Below, in pieces: positions 52,121 to 64,000 of a DNA stretch of 64,000 nucleotides. The stretch comes from Stratiolaelaps scimitus (taxonomy: Eukaryota; Arthropoda; Arachnida; Mesostigmata; Laelapidae), in assembly GCA_019614645.1 (NCBI GenBank), contig JABWDB010000004.1:17980001-18044000 (forward strand), in the 5' to 3' direction. The notes under the pieces are model-generated. The model was not told where the DNA came from and did not search any database. It was given only the letters and a program-made list of their open reading frames with translations. Position 1 is the first letter of the stretch. Each line of letters starts with the position of its first letter. The translations under genes were made by a program, and so were the position numbers.

Positions 52121-52142
52121 CTGCCGCCGCCGCCGCCGCCGC
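52121..52142. repeat. (CCG)n microsatellite
   Basis: CTGCCG followed by uninterrupted CCG units. Confidence 0.8.
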
Positions 52143-53770
52143 TAACGCAGCCGGTGTACATCACCCTCGTCCAGCAGCACTTGCCTGGCCTTGTTTGTCG
52201 CCATATGCCCCGCGTCCCCGATCCACTTGAACTGATCCATGCTCTACGTCCCCTCCCTGTTCTCTCTCTCTCTCTCTGGCGTTCTATCCCCTTATTTCTT
52301 TGTAGCGCAGTGCCCTGAAGAAGGGGTCCTGGCGGAACGCTGGGATTCTATTCCAACATCCACCAGCAGCTCTTCGGGCAGCCCCATCCGGTCGATTTCC
52401 TGTGTCGTCCTTGCTGTGCGTCGTTGTCATCGCCGCAGCCGCAGCTGTCCTCGACGTGGCCTGACTCCCTAACTCCATTCTCTCCCTCTCATGCTCATCG
52501 CCACCGTAGACCTACCAAGTGACTTATTGTCGTCGGCGTTTTGTGCGCCGGCCTTTTTAGGGAGTGCTACTGCCCCTACTGTCTCGGCCGCCGCCGCCAC
52601 TCCTAGTGCTTCATCTGCTGTCGCCACCGGTGTACCGTTGCAACTGCTGCCACTACTCATGCTGATGGGTACAACTGTTCCCAAGGCTGATCTTGCAACA
52701 CGACTGGGCCCCATTGCGACATCGGTATCCGATTCTCGAACACAAGAAACGGACATGTTCGCATACATGCAGCCGCGTGAGCCGGGCGTGCTCTTATCGT
52801 CAACGAGCGATATCAGGAACAGCTTGACGTAGCTGGAACAACGACGGACACAGACCCCGGTGACGGTGGACTGCCAGATAGTAGAACTAAGTAGACGAGA
52901 GCTATTATAGAGAAATGTCATTCTGACACTCGCTCGTAGTGGGCAGTGTCCGTATGTGCTTAGGTTCGTATATATGGTGTATTGACTGGAGAACGACAGG
53001 CTCTCTCATCTGGTCCGGCTATGCCACCGTTGCTGCATTGCCTCCCTTGAAACAAACGTGTTCATTTCCTGATTACCGCCCACTGACCGACTTAACGGCC
53101 AATGAGCGCGAGAAATAGTTGGCGATCGAAGACAGCTACCATAACAACAGCACATTCGAGATGAGACGGATGCCGCCCCGCGTTATCGCCATATCCAGAG
53201 TTCATGATCCTAGGCTCCCTCCCCCCCCAACTTGTTCGACGATCTAGATCGATCGTAGTTATCTTCGAAATAGTATCGACGGTGGCGATGATACGGAACT
53301 CGTATTGCTCGTTGTTTTCATATCAAGCTCTAGCGGCCAGCTGTCATTTGATTTGTAGCAAGAGTCTACGTGTTGGCTGTCGGCTATGGATGCCATGGAC
53401 TTCCACGTTCCTGCCAATCAGATCTCAAAAACGTGTGTTCACTGCCGTGTCCCAGTTGATATTAGTGGTGCCATCTGTGTTGTTCTTCGTTTAAATTTTT
53501 TTACCGACAATTAGATCGTATTGCTTACATTATTGTTATCATATGTATGAAGTGTTTGAACCCGAGCGGGAAATGCGTTGAATAAAAGACGAGTAAATGT
53601 TAAAAGTATCACGGGCACGGGCGTTACTATCTCATATATCCTACCCTTCCCTTCGAGTTCGTTCGTTGAAGTGGACCGGCTCGGCGGCGGCGGTTGTATA
53701 GACCGTAGTAAAACGCTTCCCCGACAGAGCATGCTGCAGACGTTTGGGAGATACTCGCTGTCTTTCATAC

Positions 53771-53792
53771 TATCTCTCTCTCTCTCTCTCTC
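53771..53792. repeat. (CT)n microsatellite
   Basis: Uninterrupted CT repeat. Confidence 0.85.
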
Positions 53793-54420
53793 GTTCTGAA
53801 GATTGAGATCTCAATTCGTTTTTCGACTCCTCCCCAGGCTGCAGTTACTTGCAGTTCTCCTCAGGAACTTACCTCATTCGAAGTGGTAGCTCGGGTGGCG
53901 GACGCAGCAGCAGCAGCAATGGTAGTGGTCGAGAAAGTACATACTTGCGGACGATCGAGAACAGCCAACCACCCAACCAAACCCTTTAGGCTTTGCTGAA
54001 TGTAATCCGCTAATTACGATGTACCGCTTAATGCCGCGCTGATGGCGGTGAACCTAGCGGCGACATATACCAAAGTTGGACGATATGCACTGACTTCCTC
54101 ATACAGAGGTTCGAGCAGACAGAGCCACCATGGAGCGGTCACAGTTGGATACAGCAACATGCTGAATCACAAATACTTTGTTGTCTACTGCACGCTCGTT
54201 CATAGGAAACACACCCTCAAGTGGACTCGCTCTGATCGAATTCATAGCGAAAGACGCCTTCGTCTCATTGAAGCTCTCGATTGAGCTGGAAGAATGGACG
54301 AAATGGAGTGGCGTAATTTACAACCGGGGATGATGGAGAGATGGAGAGAGAGAGAGGCGAGACAGAATGATCTTGCCATTTCATTAGTGGTTATTGTATA
54401 TTACCTTTTATTAGTGGTTA

Positions 54421-54456
54421 CATATATGTATAATATATATATATATATATATATAA
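54421..54456. repeat. (AT)n microsatellite
   Basis: AT repeat with GTATA and AA interruptions near its start. Confidence 0.85.
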
Positions 54457-55746
54457 TGCAACAACACACACATTTCCATCACCGTTTCGGTCAATTTATA
54501 GACAGACAGCGAGCAAGGCATTCAGATCGACCGACTCTGTCAGACCAGACCCACTTTCCATAAACGTGTTTCGTTGTTCGTCTCCGCTTTATCGTACCAG
54601 TATGTTCAATCATGAACTACACATGTCTAGTGACATGAATAGTCCGGAAATGTATGAATCTATGACAATTTTGTGTGTCTATTTGAGGCGCATACTACGA
54701 CGTGTTAAGGGCAGAGGACACCGTGGATACAATCAAATATGCGGCCGTTACTTTTCATTGCCAGCGAACGATACATGAGAGTATGCATGCGGCTCAGAGA
54801 AACAGATTAGAGAGTGCGAGAAAAAGAGAACGACAGTGGCTGGGAGGCTGTGGGAATTGGCCTCGATCTCTCTCTCTCCAAGCCTCACGATGGGTTTACA
54901 GTGGGTTTACATCGCCTCGGATATCCTCCCTGTTGGAATCACCCCCTCTCTTTCTCTCACTGTCAGCTGGGCTCTTGGTGTGGCTACAAGGGGTTAGTGT
55001 GCTGGCGGGTTGTAATTTTAAAACTTTTGCCCATTTTCAGGGCAGTTCATTTTGATTACTGGCAAACTGTACAAGTCTCTAGACGAGCTGGCTATTATAA
55101 CACTACTCCTTATACCCATATACGCCCTTCGCACCGTCAACCTTTTCCCCTGGAGCATATACATCTGGTGTGACTGTGCTATGGCCTGGCGGTACGCTTT
55201 ATGCTGGCCGGCCTGCCATGCCGACTTGGTTCTTGTGCACTCTTAGTAACCGCCACCAAGACTGCAATGTGCTACATTCAGTATAGAGCGTGGGTCCGTG
55301 TATCCGTCTGTATGACTGCCTCTCTGAGCGTGCGAGCCCAGCTGTTTGTGCGCGACTGTGCTTGTGTGCGTGTGTGTGTCTGTATTCTGGGGACCGCTGT
55401 TTCAACCACGATTGTCTCTGTAATTCAAAAGGTAATTGCTGTCGCGCTTGCCGCTCGCCGCCATACAAGCATCAGGTTTTGGTGGGACAATTTGTATGTG
55501 TGCATTCGTAAGCACAGTAAGTAGTACTACTACTGCTGCTGTCACGAACGAACGGGGTGGGGGATGTGCATAGAAATCATATCCATGATATGTAATGTAC
55601 CTCGGCAGTAAGGTAGAGCTGCAGTCTCATACGAGCAGCCGCCCGCAGCAGTATTCGTGGTCGAACAACTGCGCGACGAACGAACCACCGAATGGAGCAA
55701 AAAAAGCAACGCATCTAGAGTGGCATTAAGCCGTTGAATTGAGCGA

Positions 55747-55774
55747 CCGGCCGGCCGGCCCGCCCGCCCGCCCG
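55747..55774. repeat. CCGG/CCGC tetranucleotide repeat
   Basis: Three CCGG units are followed by CCCG units, giving 28 bp of pure C+G. Confidence 0.8.
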
Positions 55775-55864
55775 AGGGGTGATATCGCGTTGCCGATTCA
55801 ATAACCCCACCGCCCTCTATATATCAGCGTATCAGACCCCCTGCGCCAATCCCCTCCGAGGTTC

Positions 55865-55930
55865 AACAATAACAACAACAGCAACAGCGGCGGCAGCAGC
55901 GACAACAACAACAACGCCGCCGCCGCCACC
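55865..55930. repeat. compound (CAA)n/(CGG)n/(CCG)n array
   Basis: CAA units, then CGG/CAG units, then CAA, then CCG units. Confidence 0.75.
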
Positions 55931-57293
55931 GATGTCGATCACACGACGTGTGTATAGTCCCTGCCGTACAATAAAACTCCGACGTTGGTGGCGTCGAAGC
56001 AAATGTTGCAAATCGAATAACTGCTACTGCCCAACCCTATCCGGCTTTCTGCGTGTTCACGAGTGCCAATAGGACATTATACTGTGTGTACTGTTGGTGG
56101 GGTCGATCCATTGCTTCGCTTCGCCTCCCTAAGCGTTCCGCACGAGTCGGGGGTGGCTTGCCGTCCGTCGATTCGTGCGCTCGCTGCTGTTGCTATATCA
56201 TTGCTTTACGATGGGACGTCGCGGACGCCCTTCCACCTTCAGCGTAGCAAGGGGGCTCTCGTGGTACCGGCTTACTGCAGCCTCCCGCGAACGGAACGCG
56301 CAAGATGACCGAATGCTGGCTGCTGCCCTCAGCATATGAGGCAATGCAACCACATGCTCTGGCAACGATAAAGCAGTGGACAGCAGTGGATGATGAACGT
56401 TCTGTTGTCTTGCTGCTAAGCTGCCGGTGACCACTGTCAATTGCGGCGGCTGTGCTAAGGATGACAACAAGGTCTACTCTTATGTCTTCAGTCGCACTCT
56501 AGCCATAAGTGGTTGAATCACAGTAACCGTGTGTGTGTGTGTGAGTTTTTATTTGATATCTGCGTTGATGCCGACGATTATATACGGTGTATCTACGTCA
56601 AAATCAACGTGGATCAACGAAGCGCGCTTACGGGGGAGAGATAACACACGCACGCAAACATACGACTATCAATAATACATCTGCCCAACGTGAATGTGTG
56701 CATAGAAAGTGTATATATATGTATATATAAATATATGGAGCCACTTTTGCAACTACTGTAGCACACCAAGAGCTTCATCCAATTTGGACAGCCGAACCGC
56801 TAGCTACTGGTTAGGCTGTTGGCTGGGTCGCCCAACCGAGAACCCGACGATTCACAGGTACGTATGTTATAGAAATGCAGGCCTCAAATACGGGACAATT
56901 GGGGCCTTGTTATTTTTGTCAGGCCTCTTTATGTCCGCGTGTACACCTCCACCCGATGCCGAACTCACTCATACATCCGCACGTACTCAGTGAGTCGCGT
57001 ACATCCGCAAGAATCCCTCGCGCGCAAGGCGGATGCGAAGAAGCCAGCAGTTCTTAGCAGTCAAGAAGGCCGCAACACCGCCTGGCAACTGGATGTCGTC
57101 GACAGCTTTCCCTCCGCTTTGCAGTCACGCATACACGAGTATATATATATATATAGTGCCTCGTAGATGATGACAACGTCCACGACGACCACGGGTTGCA
57201 CTATAGCTAGGACAACGTATAAAGATTCCTCTCATATATGTATGTGTGTATGTATAACGATATCGCTTGCCTAGCTGGCCTATAGTCCATACA

Positions 57294-57294
57294 T

Positions 57295-57326
<32 letters not shown>
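57294..57326. repeat. (TA)n microsatellite
   Basis: TA repeat with one TTA interruption near its start. Confidence 0.85.
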
Positions 57327-57327
<1 letters not shown>

Positions 57328-60300
57328 ACCATCATGTACACACACAACGAGACTCGATCTGCCGGCGAGCCACATCAGGGGGCTGCTGCGGGGAGCAGTG
57401 GTTGTGTGCAGTATTGGGCAGACCCTATCGAGCTGGCGTCGGGCTGTGGTATCTCGCCCTTGCTCAGTTGCTTACATCAGCCAGCAGCAGCGATGCTTGC
57501 TTGAGCAGAGGGGCAAAGAGGGACACACTATGACAACGATAAACGAAAGGCCAGCCATCCAGCCAGACAACCAGATCGCCGCTCGCCCGCTCAGTCGTTC
57601 GCTCGCTTGCAACGGTAGCGGTGCCGCCAGTAGTGGTAGCGGTAGGGCGAAATCTCTGCTATCTGTACAAGGGAGGTGGTTAAAGAGATCTGCGGGGGCC
57701 GACTGCGGGTTGGCGGGTCGGGTCTTGTGGTGTCGGCTGTTGGGTTCAGGAGGCAGCAGTTCCCATTGGCGTCGGAAAGGGCCTCTGGTTGGGGTGTGTC
57801 GTCGGCGTGACAGCGACTGGGTTCGCGCGACGGAAAGAGGATCTTAGTTAAACTGCGGAAGTCTATCGAACGATCGGGCCGACGATGAAGAGCTGCCGAA
57901 ATTGGACCTGCTGTCCTCGCACAGGCTCTCTCTCTCTCTCTCTCCGGTCCCTTCCTCAGCATCAGTCTGGCCCCAGTTGAACCAACCCGCCTATGGTGGC
58001 AGTAGTAGTAATAGTTGTATTAGCGGGCCCGTCCAGCGGAAATAGGAGAAACCCAAGCGGGTAGGCAAGCGGGCAACGAGCTCGTGCAGGAACCCTATGA
58101 AGATGAAGAAGAAGACGGCGACGCCCCAGCATGATGTCAAACGGGCTTGGATTAGGAGCACTGGGGAGAGGGTCCACCGACAACCCATAGCCAATGGGAT
58201 CCGACGATGCTACCAGAAGGAAACATTAGCAAGCGAGTAAGAGCTTTTTCTTTTTTTGTCGAGGACGAAAAACGGCCACCATCGGTTCTTTGTCGCATGC
58301 ATTAGACGATTTGAGTGTTGGTATTGTTCGAGTGAAGCTGTGTACGGGACGGACTCAATGTACACATGTGTGCAAGATGTTCGGAAAACGTATACAGCAG
58401 TAGAACGGCAAGCCGGATGCAAGCAGGATGAAATCTGTTGGATATTTGTTGCATGCTAACAAAAAATAGTTGCTTGTCAAAAAACCCCGCTTAGGCATTT
58501 TCGTGGTAAGAACGTCTTCATGGAGTCAACGGGGGGAAAGGTGGAGTAATGTCCATTTGAAAAACGTTCCACAGGGAACATAAGGAAACGGTTGAGAATT
58601 AATGTCTTGTCTGTGGCTAGTGTTATTGTTATCTACGTAGTTATCGTTCATAGGCTAGTTTGAATGCTCTAAAGGATTATTTATGCTATCTGAGCCAGCT
58701 GCGACAGACCTCAAATAGGTTCAGGACGTGTCTTCCTGACTGGTGTTGACCTGTCTTTGACTAGCGGTACCAAAGACCTGTTGAGGAAGGCGGAACGATG
58801 GCGATCATCATCAATAGATACAGTTTAAGGTGATTTGACAAGGATGAGCGGTACTAAGTACAAATTAAGGCGTAAAGCCATAACGTGGCGTCGGTGGGAT
58901 AGTGGCCAGCATAGCTGCCACTCCAAGCCGTTATCTCGGATACCCTTCCCGGCCGACGCAGTGAATTCTTTATTGAAACGCAACCAATATACGGAAGTTA
59001 CAGAAGACGACCTCAGATCTACGTGTTTACTCACCATTCAGTAAACGTTCCTAGTGCCGTATTCAGAGGTAGCTTTAGGTGACCAATATTGTCTAAAATT
59101 GCCTCCTGCGCCTTGTCGTACGGCAAAATGCACCCTAGCTTTAACCGTGCGCATTTGTATTCTTCCGCAGTGCCGTAAAGGAACAAGGCCAAGAAGTATC
59201 TGCACTACGTAATACGGAATGAGAAGCCGAGACCGACGACTTAATATTCGCTTGCGACTGTCGGTTCCCCCCCGGGAGCGTGATGAGTAGAATTCCCTGT
59301 GTCATTGTGGATCATCCCTTGGGGTCGTGGCAGCCTCGTACACTTGAACGTATCGCAAGCAGAAGACGTTCATAGAATCTCAGCTCCCTCGAGAAGGAAA
59401 ACCTTGAATTCGCTGCCCATTCTACTCCGGTTCCCGCTCGTGTTGCTTGGCCGGTTGAGGCTGTCCGTCGTTTCGCCCCTTCTAGAAGAATACGTTTCCG
59501 TCGATCTCGCCGCGATTCTCTCTGTCCCTCTCGTTTTCTCTCTACTTTCCTTCCTCAACGCTGAAGTTGTGGCGGAGCAGCTGGTGCTGCCTTCGTAGAC
59601 ACGACGGGACTCCGCGTTCCCTTGGCAAGCCGCACGAGCTTCTTTTACCGTGGCTGCGCAGACGGACGCGGCAACCTGAGTTCGTTCGAACGGGGGAAAA
59701 CGCAATAAAATTCGCTTGCTAGCTTAATCTAGGGAGACAGAATGAAATGGAGACGTCGATCTCCAAGGCTACCTATCTATCCATTGTGAGGGCACTTCTT
59801 TGCGATCACTATACTGCGTGATCTGATACTTTATGCTAGTTGGGAACGTTCGAAGGCGAACTAAAATGGTTACATTTTCTTTACTGCTGTCATGTGAGCT
59901 ACGGTGATTGAAAGTACGAGATCAAACAATATGAGATTTCTGAATGAAAATCAGTTGTGCTGCAACCATAGTGGACGGTGTGCTTTATGATGATGAACGT
60001 GCTTTGTTAACGTGGAGACGTTAACTTCCTATTATTAACTGCAACTTACAACTATTCATATAACTCGGTTATTCGGGGACACTCTGTAGGAACGTCATCC
60101 AATGTTCATCAGTGTCGCTGAAGCTACAGGAATTATTATAGAAAAACAAGTTTGCGTCTATCTACGCAAGCATACAAATCGCAGCTCAACACAAATATAT
60201 CTGGCACAACTACCTGATACTGTACCTGATACGTCCTCGCTGTAAGCGGCAATGGGGAGGGCAATATTACGTGCTCAAGATATGTAGTACGTAAAAATGC

Positions 60301-63023
60301 AATCGTGGTGCGCCTGAACGCCCTGCGGGGTGGCCTAATATAATAAGTAACAATAATCGTTTGGTTTTTTGCGCCCGCCGTTGTGCTTCAGTCGGCCGTG
60401 CTCGTGCGGCCCCGATTATTACTTGGACGAGCGAGCCAGCCAGCCAGCAGGCCTGGCTCTAGCGGGCAATGCGCCTCATTCATGTATTTTCTCCCACTCA
60501 TTCTGCTTTTTGCTATGTCGATGCAGGCCTGCGAGCACCGGCCAACCCATAACGGAGCATGAGACCACCACTTTGCGTAGCCATCAGTATTCCTGCTTGT
60601 CCTTTGTCATTCTTAGCTAGTGCTTACCTTCTTCGCCTCGAGACGCCACTAGCCAACGAGCACTACTGAACAAGAAACCTTTCCCAGGATCACAGACTCT
60701 CACTGACCGCAGCTCCTGGAATTCGCTGCGAAACTCGCGGCGAGTGTTGATCGCCACCGTTAGGCTGTGCCTGGGGGGTCAAAGCTTGGGGGGTTGGGGG
60801 GCGTTGACGACGGTGAAGCTTGCCACGCCGCATTATCCGTCTGGGTATTAGCAGCAGCACGAGAATGATGGGGTTTCTGTTGTCTTTCTTGACAGCGGCC
60901 CTCGGCAGACGCAGTTGCGATATGGTACGGCGCGCAGCCTGGCTTCAGTTGTAGAACGCTTGGCAGAGGCTCGGAAGGCTATGCCGAGGCAGGGCTGTAA
61001 GCATGAGAGGATAAGGGACGAAGAGTTCTTATCATAAGACAGAGCCGCTTTTGATTAATGGGATATTTGTTGTTCGCGTGGCCGTCGTTGTCGACGTCGC
61101 CGACGACGCCGCCGCCGCAGTGCAAGTCGTATGGATATGATATTATCATTATCGTATATGCTCCGAGAGCGTGCACTCTCAGGCACAGCGACTACTGCCT
61201 CTGGTTGCATCACTCAGCAGTGACAGTAGCTACGGAGCTTAAAGTACGAGCGGCAGCGTTAACGGCTGCCTCGGGCGAAGATATGAGAAAGACGAGACCG
61301 GGAGTAACGACAAATAGAAAGAAAGTCGGCGAGTATCAAGTGCAGCGTCAATACTAAACGCAGAGACCAATAACTAAGAGGCGGGGTCTCACGGGGTTGT
61401 TCTCCATCCACGAGTACTATATCCTGGACCACTCCTATCTGGATGAATGGGACAGGAAATAGTCAGCGCCTGCCGTTCGGCCACGAAGTATCAAGGGCTG
61501 AAAATGTGGACGTGATTGTGAAACGGACCGATGAGTTGCAGGAAAACCGGTTTGTTTATTGGGGACCCCCAACCGTGAGCTCATCTGTTCCACCTTGATA
61601 AAAGAGACCACTACGAGTGACTGGGGTAGGCTCCCGTACAGACGTCGCTTGGGCAGTTTCTGTCCTTGGGTGTGATCATGACTGGTTCTTACGTAAGGGA
61701 TACTCATTAACACGATGCACTCTAAGGACCGAGCTGAATATGTGTATCTGTTATCGATTGGTACGGTTGCGAAAGGAATCGTCAGTCTACCCAAGCTATC
61801 TGCTATCTGTACGTACAATGCGTTTCATGATGATGCAAATAGTTCAAATTTGTCGAATCCACTCAAGCATAGTGAATGACATATGCGTATCTGATCATTT
61901 CAAATATTTCATATCATTGACTATACAGACGAGAATCGTTTCCTCTACAGTCTCTCATTCTCTGTCGATGTCAATTTCTCCCTCTCTAGAAAATCGTGCT
62001 TGCTGGCTTTCTCGTCATCATTCCGAACGTTCCCGTATCGACCGACGATCTGAGAGCGCACGTCAATAGCAGCCACCTCCCAGCACGTATGAGTAAATTG
62101 TGCAAGCGTACATATCGCACTTTGCCCAGACGGGCGCTCCGAACCAGCATTCACCTGTCCCACAATCGACGCATTTGAAACCATTTATGTCGCTGCCGGC
62201 TTGACCGACGCAGCCATCGCAGGTCTAGCCAGTTTGCCTCGCGATCCCGAATGGAGCGATGGGATCCCCCAGTGGCGCTTGCTCTGCCAATGCCGGCAGG
62301 CCATCGAGTTGAGGATCTACCAATTTGTCCCATAGGGCGCAGTCCACACCACCCGCGACACCCCGCCATCGTACCGGCTCAATGCCCCAATGCTATCTTG
62401 AATGATCGAAAACTACGAGAGCTCGCTGCGTGCTGTCATTGCCGCCTTAGCTCTACGTCGCGCAGCTCGCAGCCACATCATAGAAGCGAAGCTTCCATTG
62501 CCTACGGGTCCATACAGAACCTACAGAGAGCTGGAGAAAGGTCTAGATAGGTGTGCACTGCCACTGGGCTTTCATGATTAATTCCACTGTCGGGGGACGA
62601 CCGCCGGTGTTGGGGGAAACTTGGGTGTACGGCAGAGGCTCTGCTCAATGCGGGGGTCCGCTTCGAGATTCTAGCGAGGGGATCTGACAGGGGTCTTTGC
62701 CTCTCCCTCTCATTTCGCCGCCCCAAGGGCAGTAAGTGGACGCGGATAAGAGCGCTGGGGGAGTGCGGGGGTATGCGCCCAGTGAATAGGGCCGACGACG
62801 CCCATGCACACAGCGGTGACGGCGAGAGCGCTTGGTCGCCGTTCTACGATACGACGGCTGCACGGCGGCCGGCCAGCCAGCCGGCTACCGGCAGCACCAC
62901 ATCCATTTGTTTTCGGCATCTGGCGCTCAACACCTTGCATTCTATTAGCAACCGCGTGAGTGGCGACCGGCGACCGACTTCAGCAGTTTTCAACATTCAG
63001 CATACTTCAGCCTCTCGGTATAA

Positions 63024-63049
63024 GCGGCGGCGGCGGCGGCGGTGGTGGT
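63024..63049. repeat. (CGG)n microsatellite
   Basis: GGC units pass into GGT units. Confidence 0.8.
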
Positions 63050-63274
63050 TTCGACTTCGGTCGTTGAGGATGCCGCCGAGGGTTGTAGCGAAAGCTGGCT
63101 GGGTGAACATCGTCAGCGGGGATGCTACCTAAATGTACATATTTCCGCATACACAAACAGAGAGACACAAGCAGGTCAAATACACACACACACACACTCA
63201 GAAAGAGACACACACTTTGCATTGGACCCTGCCCGCTCGCATTATAGCTACAGCCTACTGTATTCGAAGAAGAC

Positions 63275-63304
63275 ACAGAGAGAGAGAGGGATAGAGAGAG
63301 AGAG
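63275..63304. repeat. (GA)n microsatellite
   Basis: AG repeat with a GGAT interruption. Confidence 0.8.
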
Positions 63305-64000
63305 GCCGGCGTTAGAAGCAACCAGGTCGACTACGTCAGCGCCGCGTCAGCGTCGTACAAGCTCAAATAACTCGTGCGTGGCCACGTTCGCTATCTTTCG
63401 CGAAGGCCTCGCATCGTGGACGAAGGAGCTTTCCATCTGTTGTGGGATGACTTGTCCGAACCAGACTGGGCCGTGGATACCTTCCGTGATATAGCAGGAC
63501 ATAGGACTACGAGGTAGCGTAGCAGACACGCCTGGCAGGAGCCCCAGCATCCTGCTACTGCTAAACGACTAGTATAGCCAGCCGGCCTAGTCCCTTGCTT
63601 TGACGGTGGGTCTGACTCGTATTTGCATAGATTCGATCATATCTAACATCGTGCCGAATTGTTCGTCAGCCTAATGCGGACTATCGTTCCGAACGCTGTT
63701 GCTGCCCTTGAAGGTTCCGCCGTTATCGCTTGTAGCCCTCTCGCTCTCCCTCATCTGAGGTTCGAACTACGCACACTGTCTAAGTGAAAGATGATTTGAG
63801 GAAGTCTCACGTGAAACGATGAGGTAGAACTCGAGTTTAGACCACTGCGGGTTAGCCGCCCTGCTGGACCGACGACTATGTATGCAGGCGTCTGAGCATC
63901 GCGTCGAAAGATACGATCATCGGCGAAGTCAGCAGGCTTCAAGATGAGGCGGATATTTGTGAACTGGAATTACTGAGTTGGTTAGGTTCGTGGCTATTAG

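Larger units (their letters stand above)
52041..57340. other. no gene seen
   Basis: GC-rich and AT-rich segments alternate. Arrays are CCG (52121-52142), CT (53771-53792), AT (54431-54456), CGGC/CCGC (55747-55774), CAA/CCG (55865-55930), TG (56529-56544) and AT (57139-57156, 57294-57326). Frames on opposite strands at 52469-52921 and 52491-52832 are open together, as expected from GC-rich sequence. Confidence 0.45.
57341..64000. other. no gene seen
   Basis: GC-rich blocks at 57.35-58.2, 60.4-61.4 and 62.1-63.9 kb are separated by moderate AT DNA. Arrays are CT (57925-57944), GGC (63024-63049), CA (63182-63197) and GA (63275-63304). G-rich runs occur near 60773-60800. No coding support. Confidence 0.45.

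Noticed and set aside
52469..52921. 150-codon minus-strand and 113-codon plus-strand frames over the same DNA
   Set aside because: Mutual openness of opposite frames is typical of GC-rich sequence; neither resembles a known protein.
60060..60095. GGGACACTCTGTAG resembling the ACACCCTGTA transposon end
   Set aside because: No partner end found within several hundred bases.
63751..63942. Minus-strand FADD resembling a reverse-transcriptase catalytic box
   Set aside because: Flanking residues (FADDRIFRRD) do not fit LINE reverse transcriptase and no other RT block is nearby.
1..64000. CRISPR arrays, rRNA genes, intact tRNA genes
   Set aside because: No regularly spaced direct repeats, no rRNA-like sequence and no foldable tRNA were seen; only damaged tRNA-like repeats.

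Overview
This window looks like non-coding DNA from a large, repeat-rich arthropod genome. I lean towards a chelicerate (mite or tick-like) or another microsatellite-rich arthropod, but at low confidence. There are no bacterial-style operons and no long conserved open reading frames. CpG is not visibly depleted. AT, GA/CT, CA/TG and CAG/CGG/GGT microsatellites occur every 1-2 kb. Dead or non-autonomous transposable elements and tRNA-like short interspersed elements are scattered through it. Most open frames of 60-180 codons overlap on several strands, lie in GC-rich low-complexity DNA and have the length expected by chance, so they are not annotated as genes.

The window is a mosaic. GC-rich stretches of 1-3 kb, full of CAG, CCG and GGT triplets (about 4.2-5.65, 9.5-11.15, 12.0-12.6, 14.0-15.5, 18.4-20.4, 20.8-22.6, 23.1-25.5, 28.0-29.7, 32.0-33.9, 35.7-37.3, 42.0-43.9, 45.4-48.9, 52.0-53.5, 55.6-58.2, 60.4-61.4 and 62.1-63.9 kb), alternate with AT-rich stretches carrying (AT)n arrays.

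The recognisable objects are mobile. (1) At 6.57-7.56 kb there is a frameshifted mariner-type transposase relic. (2) A 463-bp inverted-repeat (MITE-like) element at 34,033-34,495 abuts (3) an intact 207-codon frame at 34,496-35,118, which encodes the zinc-knuckle and PD-(D/E)XK endonuclease end of a retroelement protein. This is the only convincing protein-coding sequence in the window. (4) A 333-bp element with TACAGGGTGT ends lies at 13,321-13,653. (5) Four tRNA-like segments are candidate SINEs. (6) Three loci share the same LINE-like 3' tail.

Possible host exons are weak. They are a minus-strand acyl-CoA-synthetase-like AMP-binding motif near 46.5 kb, minus-strand exon candidates at 27.45-27.93 kb, and a short Cys-rich frame at 31.2 kb. 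I cannot place the window in a named gene. It is best read as intronic or intergenic DNA whose content is transposon fossils and simple repeats.
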